Positions 1 to 11,985 of a stretch of 64,000 nt of DNA are shown here, in pieces. Both the position numbers and the translations under genes were made by a program. Numbering within the stretch: position 1 is the first letter of the stretch; each line of letters starts with the position of its first letter. The notes beneath the pieces were generated by a model. That model had not been told where the DNA came from, did not search any database, and worked only from the letters and a program-made list of their open reading frames with translations. Source of the DNA: Primula veris (lineage: Eukaryota; Streptophyta; Magnoliopsida; Ericales; Primulaceae); contig OY821750.1 in NCBI GenBank assembly GCA_963682055.1, positions 10,542,501 to 10,606,500 of the forward strand, written 5' to 3'.

Positions 1-400
1 TGTCTATGGGCCTCATAACGGACTAATGCAGCAAAATAGCATAACCCCACACGGAAATATAAATCTTGGTGCGCAAGACCAAGAAATGCATGCAATCATT
101 TGCAGTCGCATCATCAAACTTTCCGTGAGTCCATTTGGGTCTGAACATAATCGACAGGATGTTCAATTTCAATTTCCAAACACAAGTAATTCAAATCGAA
201 ATTTCGATTATTACTCTTCGGAATTATCAAGTCGACTAGACTTTTCAGGATAATCCGGATCATGAGCCATCAACTTAATGATAGGGCTAAAAGTTTGGAA
301 AGTGCTGCATTTATGTGGACAACATTAAAATGTGACCATATTGTCGATGCATCAACCATAACCATTTAAATTTATGGTCCGTCTTATGGTTGGATAAATC
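1..400 (-). pseudogene. Copia-A integrase remnant
   Basis: The reverse strand retains pieces of a Ty1/copia integrase core: a DAST-like catalytic segment around 330-350 and the conserved stretch reading SVWGYAI that lies near the window start. No frame is open across it. The same relics sit in Copia-B (17520-18475) and Copia-C (37610-38575), which supports the assignment. The short plus-strand open frame at 26-253 is an antisense shadow. No function is expected. Confidence 0.65.
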
Positions 401-3400
401 CACAATAACTCCTTCAATTCTTTACAAGAATTCTACGAGTTCATTTCGTGATCTTTACACATACTAGTCTTTCAAAGTGAGCATTAGTGGCATGAATTTC
501 GGATTAATTACGAAATATATTCTCAGAGAGAATCCAAATGCGATGCGATTATAAATCAAGCATCGTCTTTTGACCTGGGAATATCTCATCCTGTCAATGC
601 CACAATATCAAAATGCTCTTTATCAATCGACGACAGGCGAATGATAGTACAGACAATCATGTCTTAGCATTTAAATCATTTATCATTTCGACGACAGGCG
701 AAATGATAAGGTAACTTTTAATGCTTTAAAGAATGTGGTAGCAACCACTTGAAAGACATTTCAACTCCTCTAAAATACGCTTTTGGTCGTATTGAATGGA
801 GCCTATGTAAAGAAATTTTAATTCTTTCATGAGCTATTACCAAATAACACTGGTTTTCTCGAATATTTTATAACTCAACAAGGTACGGCAGGACCTACAT
901 GAGTATAAGACCTCATATTTGACAAATCAATTTGGTTTTACCAAAGATTTTGATTTGGAATGACAGGTCCAGAATCATTGTCACTGAGTACTTTTTTTTA
1001 GGCAAATAGTTGGTGAAATTATGTGGTACACTGTTACCCACTATTTCCAAAAAAAAATCAACTACCCCACAAGTATTGCCTAAAATTTCATAATTTAAAG
1101 TTTGGTCACATTTGTCAAAGGAATTTGCTCAAAACACTTTAAATTATTTCGAGAAATTTCATAAACAGGCAAACCATAATCCAAAAGTATGGTCCAAATG
1201 GAAAAATAATAATCCAAATAGAAAACATAATCCAAATGAGCGAAAAAATGGCTCAATGATTTATCAAAATCAATAAAGAAAGGTATCAAACTCATTTGAG
1301 CCACAAAATCGGGGGTCTCAAAAATTTCCTTTCAGTTAGCTTTAACTACATTAGCATCGGTTTTTTCACCTTTATAATAGTTTTAAACTATTTAAGGAGT
1401 AACCGTGCATGACCTTTGTCTTTATAGCATAGAGTTGCCTCATTGAGCATTATCTCTTCCTTTGTGACAACGGGCCATATTGTTCCTTTCAATTACTGTC
1501 TTGGAGCCACAGGTTTTCGATTTTGACGATTGTCTAAAATCTCTCTTGGCTAAGCGATTCATCGGGATCACGACAGTTCGAGACAAATAGCACTTGTCTC
1601 GGTTCTCGATTCGTGGAAAAAAAATTGTACACGAAGAGCATTAATATCAGGCAAACAATTCGCCATTGACCCAATAGGATTAAAACTACTCACCGGGGTA
1701 ATTTTCTTATCCAATAACATATGGGCGATAAAGGAACATGGTGAATATAAATTCACGATACAACTTATCGAATACAATTTCCAAGCTAGTATTTTGGTGA
1801 AGGATTGCTCCAATATGTCAATTTCAGACATTTGTTCACCATAGACGTCATCACGTCTCAAATGTGGCGGCGGAATATCATCAACGCCTTATCTTTCATC
1901 TCGCTAGTAACAACAAACTCGTGTTTTACTCATCAAAGATGGCATCCAAAAAAAAATTGGGCATCACATTTTTCACACATCAGGGTGAGTAACATGTGGT
2001 GACGGATTAAAATCAACGTTTAAACAGTCATTTCGCAAGTATGTTTTACGATTTTTCTCATCATAGATGGCATCCAACATGTGTTGGGAGTTCTGGATTA
2101 TTTATCAAATAAAACGACTGGTTTATATGTTTATGGTTTGCACAAGCACAAACTTTTTTTCGAAACGACAGGTTCGAAAACATTAGTTTTGCTTTTCATG
2201 TGAATCGGTTCTCATTGATCGAACAACGGGTCGATACTGAAACACCAATTCAGCGAAACATACATCACTATATAAACACACTCGGGGAAATTATTATTTA
2301 GTCAACCCCTTTCGGTAGCTCTATTTGAACACGACCAGGAAAGACGGTGAGGGGGGTGGGCACGAATGCCTCTTAAAAACCGACCTCATTAGGAGAACGA
2401 CTTCCGCCTTTATCTTTCCTAGACATCGTATCCAAATAGGTGAGCCTATTTGGGGAAGATTCATAATTTTTCCAACTTAAATGTGAATATATATGATTTT
2501 CGCATTTTATATATGGCAATAATATTAACAGCATAGAGAATATCTATCTAGATTAACCACATATATATAAACAGGCAGTAAATATATTTTAGGATCTATC
2601 TAATCATGCAGGAGATTTGGTGTTATAAACAAATCAATTTAAGATTATCAATCAATCCATAAAAATTCTAACATATCAAATCAAATCAATTAGATCCAAT
2701 CCAATAATTTACTGGCATATGTGATATTTATATATGATAATATCAAAAGATATGATTACGCTAACAAGATATCAATCAATTATCTATGTTTATCGCCATA
2801 TGAATAATTCTATACATGGTAGTTTTAACATGCAAGCAAAACAATATATTTTTAATTACCAATTAATTCTATATATGGTAATTTTTAACATGCAAAGTGG
2901 TTAAATATACATGGAAACATATCAATTTATTCAATTAACATGCAATTTTTATTCACTTGCCTTTTTAATAAATATATATATGCATGTGGGTGAATATTTA
3001 GACCGAATATTGACTTTTATAACACATATATACTGTTTTTATACATGTAATATACTACAGGGACTATCCGTGTAATTTCAGCAAACTATATATATATTTA
3101 CAGCGTTATTACTGCTTCAGTCCATAATTTCAGACAAGTTTCAGTTTAGTCATTGAGTAATTTCCAGAATAGTTTACAGCTTTCAGAGAATTACAAATCA
3201 GTACATACGTTTCAGTTTGTTGCAGATTTAATCCGACAGATTAATACATGTTTTACAATTACATGATTTGGGTTATTTTGTATGATCTTATCAACAAATA
3301 TGATTTTATAATCAACAATATGTGTGTTACGATCATATATAGTTATCCATACAAGTAACAAACTCTAATACACATGGATTATATACTACGGGATATTTAT

Positions 3401-3629
3401 CATGTTTTAGTTATCCATAAAATAATACGTGCGATCACATATATGGAATAAATTAAGTTTTGAATTCGGTACCTTACGCACGATATGTTGATGAAGGTCG
3501 ATATAGCAAAACCCTAAAAACCCGGATAAACCTCAAGGTTTATAAATACCCAATATCCATCCGTTTACCAAAAATCTCCAATATCCGTGAGCGTATATTC
3601 TATTCTTCGCGAGCAAAGTGCCGATAACG

Positions 3630-3838
3630 TGTTGTGTGACATATTAGCTCGTTATAAATATATATAGAGATATGTATAGATATAGAGAGAGGTATGAGAG
3701 ACAACAGACGAATTGTTTATTCATTAATACAAGTGTATAGAGAGATACATCAAGAGACCCTGACCCTATTTATATAATAGAGGATAGAGTTACATATGCT
3801 AGGGAAGACCAAGATAAGTCCAATAATATCCTACAACA
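3630..3838 (-). repeat. Copia-A 5' LTR (209 bp)
   Basis: Read on the minus strand it starts TGTTGTAGGATATTATTGG and ends in CACAACA, the same ends as both Copia-B LTRs, and has the same length as the Copia-B 5' LTR. The next internal bases contain the conserved post-LTR motif CGTTATCGGCAC seen after the Copia-B and Copia-C 5' LTRs. It contains an AT-rich core with repeated CTATATCTATA-type sequence near its 3' end. Confidence 0.9.
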
Positions 3839-4392
3839 ATAATTAATTTTTTATTTTATTTTTTAAATAGTTAGTCTAATTCTTGAAATCAGGAAAAATA
3901 AATTTAAATAATTTTTTTTTTTAATATTCTGAAATCTTATCCTTCCTTTTTAAGATTTGGTTTAAGTTTTTGATAAGATTTGTTGGAATCTTGCTCATCC
4001 AATTAGTTGATTTGAAAAGATTCACTTAACATTTAATAATTTTATCCTTATATTTATGCAAACTAACTATTTTTATTTAAAACTTCGGAATTTATATTAA
4101 TAAATTCCATACTTTTTTTTTTGCTGATTCTAAAAATTAGATAATTAATATATTTTTATTTTTTTAATTCAGTGGTGGGACTGGTCAGGGTGACCGGTCA
4201 AGGCCTGACCAGTTAGGTTGACCGATCAAGGCCTGACCGGTTAGGTTGACCGGTCAGGTCCGAGGGATTTCAAATTCGTTGAAATATGGGCAGAATATTT
4301 AACAGTGAAATAAAGTAGGCAAGCAGGCAGTAAAAAGGCAAAAAACAAGCAGAAAAATAGATTGAAAACAAAATCCAATGTTCTCCATCGTT
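3839..4392. other. AT-rich internal remnant with GACCGGTC-type motif cluster
   Basis: No gene seen. It lies between Copia-A and a gypsy PBS, so it is probably the start of the internal region of the element whose LTR is at 4415-5664, cut off by Copia-A. A cluster of GACCGGTC, GACCGATC and TGACCAG motifs occupies about 4180-4258, and related motifs recur inside the adjoining LTR at 5331-5356. Confidence 0.45.
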
Positions 4393-5664
4393 CCTGGCAG
4401 CGGCGCCAAAATATTGACTGCCCTTTTAAGTCTAATTTTTACGCACAAAAAATCCTAACATGAGCACGAGGAATGTTGTAGTATTTCTCGGTAAAGTACC
4501 CAAGTTATCAAATACATGGATGGATTTAGGCTAAGATTAAACTATGTTTTCGAATTAAATATAACTTAGTGCTTAAATCTACGTAGGGAGAATCGTTAGT
4601 GGACAAAACGCAGAGCATTGGCGAATCGTTCTCTTTCTACGAGGTGAATACTAATAATTTCTAATGAATTTTTAATGACTTTTACAACGTTTCCAATTCT
4701 AGGGTCGTTAATCCTAATCATGTAACTACGTGCAGATTTATATTGAATAAAACTAACGAGTTGGAAATGTGATCAATCTTAACATACAACTTTCACCTAG
4801 TTAAATCCAATATACGTTTATCTTTTTATCCTTTTCTACTAAACTAACTGAATTATCAATACATAAATAATTAGTTAGGAACTTGGAGAATTATTTTTAG
4901 CGTTATAATTACTAACAACGGATCTAAGTCTAACTTTTGTTTTACTTTTTAAGTAGACTAGCTTATTTACCAACTTATAAATAAAAAGCTAGGTACCTAG
5001 GATTCAAGAAATAAACAACAAAAATATTATAGTTTTTAAGTAGACTAGCTTATTTATCGACTTATAAATAAAAAGCTAGGTACCTAGGATTCAAGAAATA
5101 AACAACAAAAATATTAAGAAAAAGCAACACAAAATACGTAAGTGCAAATAACTCACTTTGATGCATAAAATGTTGGATTTTGAGGGTTTTATGAATAAAA
5201 CTCTTACTCTCTCTCTCTTTCATTTCGAAATTACATTTTGAATGAATGAAAATGGGCTTGTAGAGATATATTTATAATTTCACAAGCCTAACAAATTATA
5301 TCTTTTAAAAGTTAAAATTTTGAACAGACGTGACCGGTCAACCTGACCGGTCAGATAAGTGTTCCAGAATGTTCTTCTCTTCTTATCTTCAATTGATTCC
5401 GTTTTCCAACTTGTTGGGAGCTCTTTTCAGACACTTGAACTTCCAAAGTTTTAACTTTTGGTCATTTCATTGGGTGCTCTTGCGTCCTTGTCTCGTTTTT
5501 GTGCCAATTCCATGATTTTCCTTGCTAAAATGCAAAACAATGCAAATAAACCGGGAAAATACGGGAAAACACAAAACATGGCTTAAACAAGCCGGAATGT
5601 CAACGAAACAATGCTAATATATATCATTTTTACACATGAAAATGACCATTTCGTGGTCTAATCA
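4393..5664 (-). mobile_element. Ty3/gypsy LTR with adjacent PBS (Athila/Tat-like), minus strand
   Basis: The reverse complement of 4393-4408 reads TGGCGCCGCTGCCAGG, close to the TGGCGCCG-type PBS typical of plant Athila/Tat gypsy elements. It lies six bases from an apparent LTR end at 4415. The LTR-like segment 4415-5664 (about 1250 bp) begins TGACTGCCC and ends GGTCTAATCA on the plus strand, giving TG...CA ends. No second LTR or TSD is visible, so this is a 5' LTR fragment. The lineage assignment rests on the PBS only. Confidence 0.55.
4946..5117. repeat. 87-bp tandem duplication inside the gypsy LTR
   Basis: Two near-identical units, 4946-5032 and 5033-5117, each contain AAGTAGACTAGCTTATTTA and GCTAGGTACCTAGGATTCAA. 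They differ at only a few bases. This is a local tandem duplication within the LTR. Confidence 0.85.
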
Positions 5665-6507
5665 ATAACTCTATTTGAAATCTCTCTTATCTATTCCGAA
5701 TCTTCTACGAATTTTCAAGAAGATAATTCATTTCATGCCATTATATTTAATATATCCCCCTGTTAAGATTAAACGGACACCCACTTACTAATTTAAATCT
5801 CTGACGATTTTATATTTAGTAAGTATATTTTATTTCTTAATAAATACCAGTTAACTTAATTAATGTATCAGATTAATAAATCCACCCACAAGGTTTGATA
5901 AAAAAATACTTATGAAATTTTAAGGGGTATCATCAATCCCAATACCGGGACGTGGATTCATTCATCTGCTAATAAACACTATACTTAAAATGTCACCGTC
6001 CAACTCACTGAGTTTATAACTCGTACATAATTAATCACACCATAATTAATAAAATCGGAATTAAGAGTTTAAACAAATTTTATGATCACAAGCCATTAAT
6101 TATTTTATCTAGTAATTACAAAAATAATTGTCTTGTTACGGTCATATTTAATATACTCAAAGTGTAATAATGTATAAAGTTAGAATACTCTATTTCTTGT
6201 AGTTAAGACAGATCTACTAAAATTATATATACACTACAACTCTACCGATTGTTCTATTCATTTTTATTTAAATTTGTAAATAATTTACTTATATTATATA
6301 AGAACCGATAGTCTAATCTTTCGTATGTAAGCCGCACTTTACACACTAGACTATCTATGAATTATAATATTAGACACTTATTTGCGCATTAATAAATATA
6401 ACAAATAACAGATTGCTAATATAAAATCTCATAAAAATATAACAGCATCTGATAAGGAAAATAATAAATAAAAAAACAACATATTTTTAATCGTATTTCC
6501 TAACAGG
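5665..6507. other. Unassigned AT-rich stretch, possible minus-strand copia LTR
   Basis: No coding frame of note. On the minus strand the segment from about 6505 begins TGTTAGGAAATACG, like many copia LTRs, and about 5676 could be the other end (TGAAATCTC on the plus strand). The flanks do not form a TSD. It could be a solo LTR that lost its flank or unrelated sequence. Confidence 0.25.
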
Positions 6508-7423
6508 CAAAATATAATGTTTTTTTGGTGTCTTAACTATCTGTATCAATTATAATTTCTGAAGAAAACAGTGTTAACCATTTAGCTAATTTTGAGACTT
6601 ATATATTTAAAAACAAACTCAAGTTAAAAGAAACAGCTAGTTTAGAATATTTCGTTTTCTGAAAAAGTAGTAAAATAAGAATTCTGACCTGAAAAAAAAG
6701 TAAAAACTACAAATAGCTTTATCTTTAATCTTTTCTCACTGAGCTAATAAAGTCTTGAAAGGTAAAAGTGGTGGAATATTATAATCTGACACAATTAGAA
6801 CACCTTCCTCAATTAAACTTGATAAAATCTGAACAACAAGAAATTAAACATTTTATTGAAAAACAATACCAGAACATTACAAAACATTGCAAGATATCAA
6901 AGAAAAAAAACTGTCATCACTTATTAGATACGATAATAAATCACCACAAGCACCATGACACGACCGCAAAACGAAACAATTATTTGTTGGAGGCATTTTC
7001 GCCTAATTTTTATTGGCTCCTTATTCTAGCTGTTGTGCTGGTCGTAACTGCGGTTGCCGAGCTCAAGCTAGCTGTGGCAGCCGAGCTAGAGCTTGATGAA
7101 GCTGTCTTCGTGACACTTGACGCTGCTGCGACTGACCTGCCTGCCCCAGTTGCAGTTATTGCAGTTTCCTCGTTGGTGTTTGATCCATCATCCATACATC
7201 CCCCCACGTCATATTTTACCCCGTTAATAGTTAGACTTATGTTCAACGTGATTGCAATCCCACCATCATTTGTCACAACCTTGCCATCAGGGTTTGATTT
7301 TTTCTTTATCATCTCGGGTGGGTAAACCATGACATCGGATGGTTTAGGCATCTCTGTACACTTTGGTGTTTTATTTCTCTTAGTGATTGATATAGCTCAA
7401 TATGTATATGATAAACTTGAAAG
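6508..7423. repeat. Duplicated segment, block Y, copy 1 (D1)
   Basis: Collinear with 56221-57503 at high identity, apart from a 340-bp MITE (56268-56607) and small indels present only in the other copy. It carries the small minus-strand ORF at 7010-7351. The match stops abruptly at 7423, where copy 1 continues with an LTR-like fragment and copy 2 continues directly towards block Z. Confidence 0.9.
7010..7351 (-). CDS. Hypothetical Ser/Ala/Thr-rich small protein, copy 1 (113 aa)
   Basis: I do not recognise the family. The protein starts MPKPSDVMVYPPEM and has a hydrophilic N-terminal half containing VVTNDGGIAITLNISL and a GG-C motif. It ends in a low-complexity Ser/Ala/Thr tail from about residue 70. 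No signal peptide or membrane segment is evident. A near-identical ORF (116 aa) lies at 57081-57431. Over the first 71 codons I count seven synonymous and five nonsynonymous base changes between the copies and no indel, which favours protein-level constraint, though the sample is small. A possible 3' splice site (TGTACAG) lies just before the ATG, so this could be a last exon. The antisense strand is also open, which lowers certainty. Confidence 0.45.
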   Translation of the reverse strand: MPKPSDVMVYPPEMIKKKSNPDGKVVTNDGGIAITLNISLTINGVKYDVGGCMDDGSNTNEETAITATGAGRSVAAASSVTKTASSSSSSAATASLSSATAVTTSTTARIRSQ

Positions 7424-7532
7424 TGTTGGAAAATCAGGCGTGTTTAAAGAAAGACAGAAATAGTAAACCGCACACACATTTTGATAACGCAGTTCACTCA
7501 AATGTGTCTTCGTCTTTGGGCTACACATGGCG

Positions 7533-7585
<53 letters not shown>

Positions 7586-7639
7586 GAGCATTACAACGTA
7601 ATCTAGCTCAATTACAAATATATGGTTCTCTCACAAACA
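7424..7639. repeat. LTR-like fragment with (TA)n microsatellite
   Basis: Begins TGTTGGAAAATCAGGCG exactly where homology to the second duplicate copy stops, and ends ...TCTCACAAACA, giving TG...CA ends. It contains a pure TA repeat at about 7535-7579. Its text (CCGCACACAC, GATAACGCAGTTCACTC) resembles copia LTRs. No matching partner LTR or TSD is visible, so the identity is tentative. Confidence 0.35.
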
Positions 7640-7970
7640 TTGGTAAAAAGTAGGTTTCTAAGAAGGATATGTTTTTTCATATGAATTAAGAGCACAAGTT
7701 GTATATCTAAATTAACCTAAGAACAAAACAACACAACATTTATTCGACTAACTTTTTGAAAGAAATTGAACCCCGAAGTTCAATACTAACAAATAATAAG
7801 GTGGCCAAACCTAGGACCTAAAACTTTTAAAATGTAAATTTAACTGAAACTGTTGAGTTTTAAGCTATTATTACAGAGAAAACTAGGGAAAAAAATATTA
7901 AGGACATGCTGGTAATCATCAGTGAACTGCCCAATGCTCAATCGGGTACAACAGCTGACAGAAATAAGAC
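7637..7970. repeat. Duplicated segment, block X, copy 1 (D1)
   Basis: Near-identical to 55491-55826. In copy 1 it follows block Y and is cut at 7970 by the gypsy derivative E1. In copy 2 it precedes block Y and continues into further sequence. Block order is therefore different between the two copies. It carries only the 3' end of the ORF seen at 55762-56112. Confidence 0.9.
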
Positions 7971-9034
7971 TGTCACGCCCCAGAATCCGAAAAACAGACA
8001 TCAACGCGTGACCTTTTGAACAAAAGGAAAACGAACCTGTTGGTACAAAATTTAACTTTTAAAGAAAAACAACTTGCGAGCTAAATGAACAATTAAACGA
8101 ATGAAATAGAAAAGTTTACCAAATGCGGCTACAAGACAAGATGGTTTTAACAGATTTATAAAAAAAAAAGATACCAAACGAATGTAATTTTCCCGTAGGC
8201 TACAACCTCAAAAATGGTCTAAGTAAAAAGAAAGCGACTGAAAGAAGCCCTGAACCCATGCGATACCTCGCTAATGCTCCTATCCAAATGTCTCAACCTA
8301 AGTTGTACCTAAAAGACAAAACTGTAACGGTGAGTCCCACGCACATACATAGACGGGACGGCACCACACATGATACCGTCACTCCATCCAATAAATGCAA
8401 GAACTCACAAACAACAACTACAATAACAACGTATCAAAAGAAGTGTAATAGCATCATATAACGAAATAAATTAAGTAACTCCAACACACATCTATAACAC
8501 ACATGGACCTCTCACGTCACCTACCCCAGTCCGTAAGGTAGGTCATTCTTTATACCCCTCGGCTCGTCTTATGTCCCCGGTATAGAGAGAGACATAGACC
8601 CTTGTCAACATATAAATATATCTATTACACACATGGACCTCTCACGCCACCTACCCCAGTCCATAAGGTAGGTCATTCCTTATACCCCTCGGCTCGTCTT
8701 ATGCCCCCGGTATAGTGAGAGACAGACCATTGCCAACATATAAATATTTAAAGTGCGCACTTGGACCTCTCATGTCACTCGCCCCAGTCCGTAAGATGAG
8801 TCATTCCCTATACTCCTCGGCTCGTCTTATGCCCCCGGTATAGAGAGAGACATAGACCATTGCCAATAAATAAATCTCAAGGCCTCGGCCAATAATATTA
8901 TACCATTCAATTATCACAATTCTCGACAAAATCACATTCTCAAAATACTAGCATTACCAAATGTCACAATATCGCAATTCAACAAAACAAATAAGCATAG
9001 GTACTAGAATCACAACTAGCCAAAGAAGTCCAAC
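7971..9034 (-). repeat. E1 truncated 3' LTR
   Basis: On the plus strand it starts TGTCACGCCCCAGAATCCG, the reverse complement of the family's LTR end. It matches 12001-12985 of the 5' LTR and stops near 9030-9034 at the shared pentamer CCAAC, where it is joined to protease sequence. It includes three tandem modules of about 130 bp (about 8497-8880). Confidence 0.85.
8497..8880. repeat. Three tandem modules of about 130 bp in the gypsy LTR
   Basis: Each module contains GGACCTCTCACG or a close variant, CCCCAGTCCGTAAG, a CCCCTCGGC block and AGAGAGACATAGACC. The same triplicated arrangement recurs in every LTR of this family in the window (12480-12850, 25425-25790, 43310-43680, 52715-53085), so it is a family feature rather than a local accident. 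Confidence 0.8.
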
Positions 9035-10752
9035 AAGTCCATTCCAAGTATCACATCGAATCCCGACATCTCTATGACAACTAAATCAAATATAAACACA
9101 TGGTCTGTGACCACCATCTCACAAGACCGACACACTCGGTCCAACACGACTCGACCCCCAACAGGAGTCTCTACAACAATCGGGTTCTCTAGAACCCCAA
9201 TTTCTAACGACAAAGACTCAACTAGACTTCTAGATATAAAAGAACGCGAAGCTCCCGTATCGAAAAGAACATGTATCCAAGATGAGCATACAAGAACCAT
9301 ACCTTGTATATTTGCCGGGTCTCCTTGGTTTGGCAACTGTGGCAAGGTAAATAGACGAGCTTGAGCTGATGGGTTTCCTTGCGGTCCTCGATTTCCCCCA
9401 TAATTTCCTTGGTTCCCAAGGCCTTGATGGCCTCCTCGGTAGTTCCCACGGTTTCCCCCTCTTTGGTGGTTACCTCGAAACCCTCCCCCTTGGTTCCCGG
9501 CTAATTGGTGTTGTGTCACAAATTCTGGTCTTCTTGGTGGTGGTGGTGGCAACCTAGGTTGGTTAAAGGGACGATTGGTGTCGATTCTTCTTTGTCCCCC
9601 GGGACAAACCCTTGATGTATGTCCAAATCGGTTGCATGTCCTGCATTGGACTCTAGGGCTTTCGAACTGTCGATGATTCACATCTCCACAGTGGAAACAC
9701 ACTCCCCTCATCACGACGTTTGTCGGTAGTGGATTAAAATCCCTCTCTCCTCTTCCCTTTTGTGGAAAACGCAAATTATTCACCATATCCCAAGTCCGCT
9801 TCTTCTCTTCCCTCAGAGCATTTCCGGTTTTTGACTTCTCCGAGATTCTCTTGCTATGGAGTAGAGCTCCTTCCACAGCTTGAGCAGATTTTAACAACTC
9901 ATTATAGTTGACATGGCGGGCCGATGCCAATTTTAATGAGATGGTCGGGCTCAGCCCCTTCATAAATCTCCTATATTTTTCTGCACCCCCTAGAACCGAG
10001 TCTGGGGCATACCTGTAGAGTGAGGTAAACTTTAGCTGGTATGCTTGGACCGTCATACCTCCTTGGTATAGTTCATCAAACCGCCTCCTCATTTCATCCT
10101 TATAAGAATCGGAAAGAAACTGTCGATTAAACAATTCGATGAACTCGTTCTAGTCGATGTTGGTTAAGTCGTAAGTATCCACGATCCCTAACCACCACTT
10201 CCGTGCTTCACCCTTTAGGTGAAACTGAGTCATATTTACCCGTTGTTCCCCATCTACTATCCCCGCTGCCGATAGATATTTCTCCATTTCGTCCACCCAT
10301 CCCTCAGCTATGGATGGTTCACCTATCCCCTCGAAAGTCGGAGCCCCCAATCGGGTGAAGTTAAGCAATCCATTATTACTTGAACTTCCATCTTGTGCAT
10401 TCTGCACCATCATTTGCACCACCTTCTGAAGGTCGGTCATCACTTGGTTAGCGTTTACCGATTCCGGTTCAGGTGCGTAAGTCTCTTCTCCTTCCACATT
10501 CACTTCCTCATATACATTCTCAGCCTCTTCCTATTCCTCGGGTTGCTCAGGTGGTAGGGCACTAGCGTTACCTCTCCCCCCACGACCTCTTGCAGCCCTT
10601 CTTCCTCGAGTTGCTCCACGCCCCCTTGGAGCTCTTCTTCCTCTTCCATTTGTCCCACCTTGGGTAGGCGCACCGCTTGATGGTGGTGCACCCCCGCATG
10701 TAGCTGTTCCCCGTTCACTGGTCCTTGTGGTAATAGCCATGACTACAAACAT
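9016..10752 (-). pseudogene. E1 gag-protease, two in-frame stops
   Basis: Single frame on the minus strand from the MAITTRTS start near 10740 to the deletion point. Order: an Arg/Gly-rich N-terminus, a retrotransposon gag core (GEARKWW, 10150-10503; IELFNRQFL, about 10130), two CCHC zinc knuckles (about 9600-9700) and a Gly/Asn-rich linker. An aspartic protease with DTGASRSF follows at about 9240-9270. The first knuckle has lost its last cysteine (FESP instead of FECP in E3). Stops: a TAG near 10531 and TAG replacing the Trp of DWNEF near 10147. The last residues are encoded by fused LTR sequence. It could supply neither intact gag nor polymerase. Confidence 0.85.
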
Positions 10753-11019
10753 TTAAAACTGACACTTTAGTTGTCTCACTCGACACTACTACTCATACAT
10801 GATAAAAACTTGTTTTACATGTTAATCACTTTATCAAGCTTTCTAAGGTTCAAAATTATAGAGTACTGAAATACGAAGTCAACGGTTCTAGCGGAATAAA
10901 ATTCGGAGTAAAAACGAAGGAGTTATAAACGTTTGAAGTATAGCGAGAAAATCGCAAAATTGCCAGAACACGATCGGTCGTTTTGTCCGACCGGTCGTTT
11001 TGGACAAAACGACCGATCG

Positions 11020-11364
11020 TTTTGGTCCAAATATTACCCGAGAGGTCTGAAAAATACGACCGGTTGTTTTAGGGAATATGACCGATCGTTTTGGTCTAAA
11101 TATTACCCGAGAGGTCTGAAAAATACGACCGGTCGTTTTAGGGAATACGACCGATCGTTTTGGTCTAAATATTACCCGAGAGGTCTGAAAAATACGACCG
11201 GTCTTTTTAGGGAATACGACAGATCGTTTTGGTCTAAATATTACCCGAGAGGTCTGAAAAATACGACCGGTCATTTTAGGGAATACGACCGATTGTTTTG
11301 GTCAAAATCTGACCAGAGAGGTCTGCAAATTCGACCAATCGTTTTTCTGCAGAAAATTAACAAT
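11020..11364. repeat. Five-unit 69-bp tandem array in E1 leader
   Basis: Units start at about 11020, 11089, 11158, 11227 and 11296, a constant 69-bp period. Each holds TTTTGGTCTAAATATTACCC, GAGAGGTCTGAAAAATACG, and the near-palindromic motifs CGACCGGTCG and CGACCGATCG. Because 69 is a multiple of three, both strands stay open, which explains spurious ORFs here. The E3 leader has about two degenerate units. Confidence 0.9.
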
Positions 11365-11985
11365 ACAAAAACGTAAAATTTCTCAACACTTGTAAATTTC
11401 TTACATCGAACATATCGCACAACTACATCATTTTATTCCACAACGTTACGATCAACATCCATTCTCATAAAATGTTCATTACCACACAAGTTAATAATTA
11501 AAAAAAAAACGCACTACGTAAAATCATCAACTTCACAATTCTCGCACTCTAATAGTTCGCTACTACCAGACATGGAAACTTATACCTCATACACATCATA
11601 TAAATCTACACACGCATACAATCAACACAAAAATGCGAGGGATAACCCATCACGATACGTTATCCTAAAGCACCCGAGCATCCTCGCATACTCTAGAATT
11701 CCACATCGCTAAGGTATTCCTTCACACATACCGACGAAAGGTATACCCACTAGTTTGGCGAGCCGAGATCAACAAGCGTCCTCATTGTCCTCAACTTGCC
11801 TCACTTGTGGACTTTCCTTTAATCAACTACTACTAAATTCTAGCTACATGTCTTAACCTAAATGCAACCCCCCATTTTAGAAAATTTTTGAATTTTTGGA
11901 AAAGTTTTGTGAAAATGATACGATGGATCTTGGTCCAATGGTTACCCATCTTCCCGTCGTCCCAAATTATACAAGAACCTGGTTA

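Larger units (their letters stand above)
1..3838 (-). mobile_element. Ty1/copia retrotransposon Copia-A, 5' part, truncated by window edge
   Basis: Minus-strand element whose 5' LTR is 3630-3838; the rest runs left and leaves the window inside the integrase region. Its interior matches, in reverse complement, Copia-B (from 14398) and Copia-C (from about 34690) over kilobases, including the same stem-loops with CCTGTCG loops. Its LTR is of the Copia-B type, not the Copia-C type. The coding sense is degraded by stops and frameshifts. The 3' LTR is outside the window, so no TSD can be read. Confidence 0.85.

Noticed and set aside
6768..7325. Plus-strand 185-residue open frame
   Set aside because: It is antisense to the small Ser/Ala-rich ORF. 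In the second duplicate copy the corresponding plus-strand frame keeps only its second half, and its Ala/Val/Leu-rich content is what a Ser/Ala codon run gives in reverse.
7397..7591. Frames containing repeated Ile-Tyr
   Set aside because: They are translations of the (TA)n microsatellite.
8480..8890. CRISPR-like direct repeats
   Set aside because: Three units of about 130 bp without unique spacers, recurring in all LTRs of one gypsy family in a plant genome; they are LTR modules.
10888..11376. Long open frames on both strands over the E1 leader
   Set aside because: They arise from the 69-bp tandem array, whose period is a multiple of three. The repeated peptide mirrors the DNA repeat and lies in a noncoding leader.
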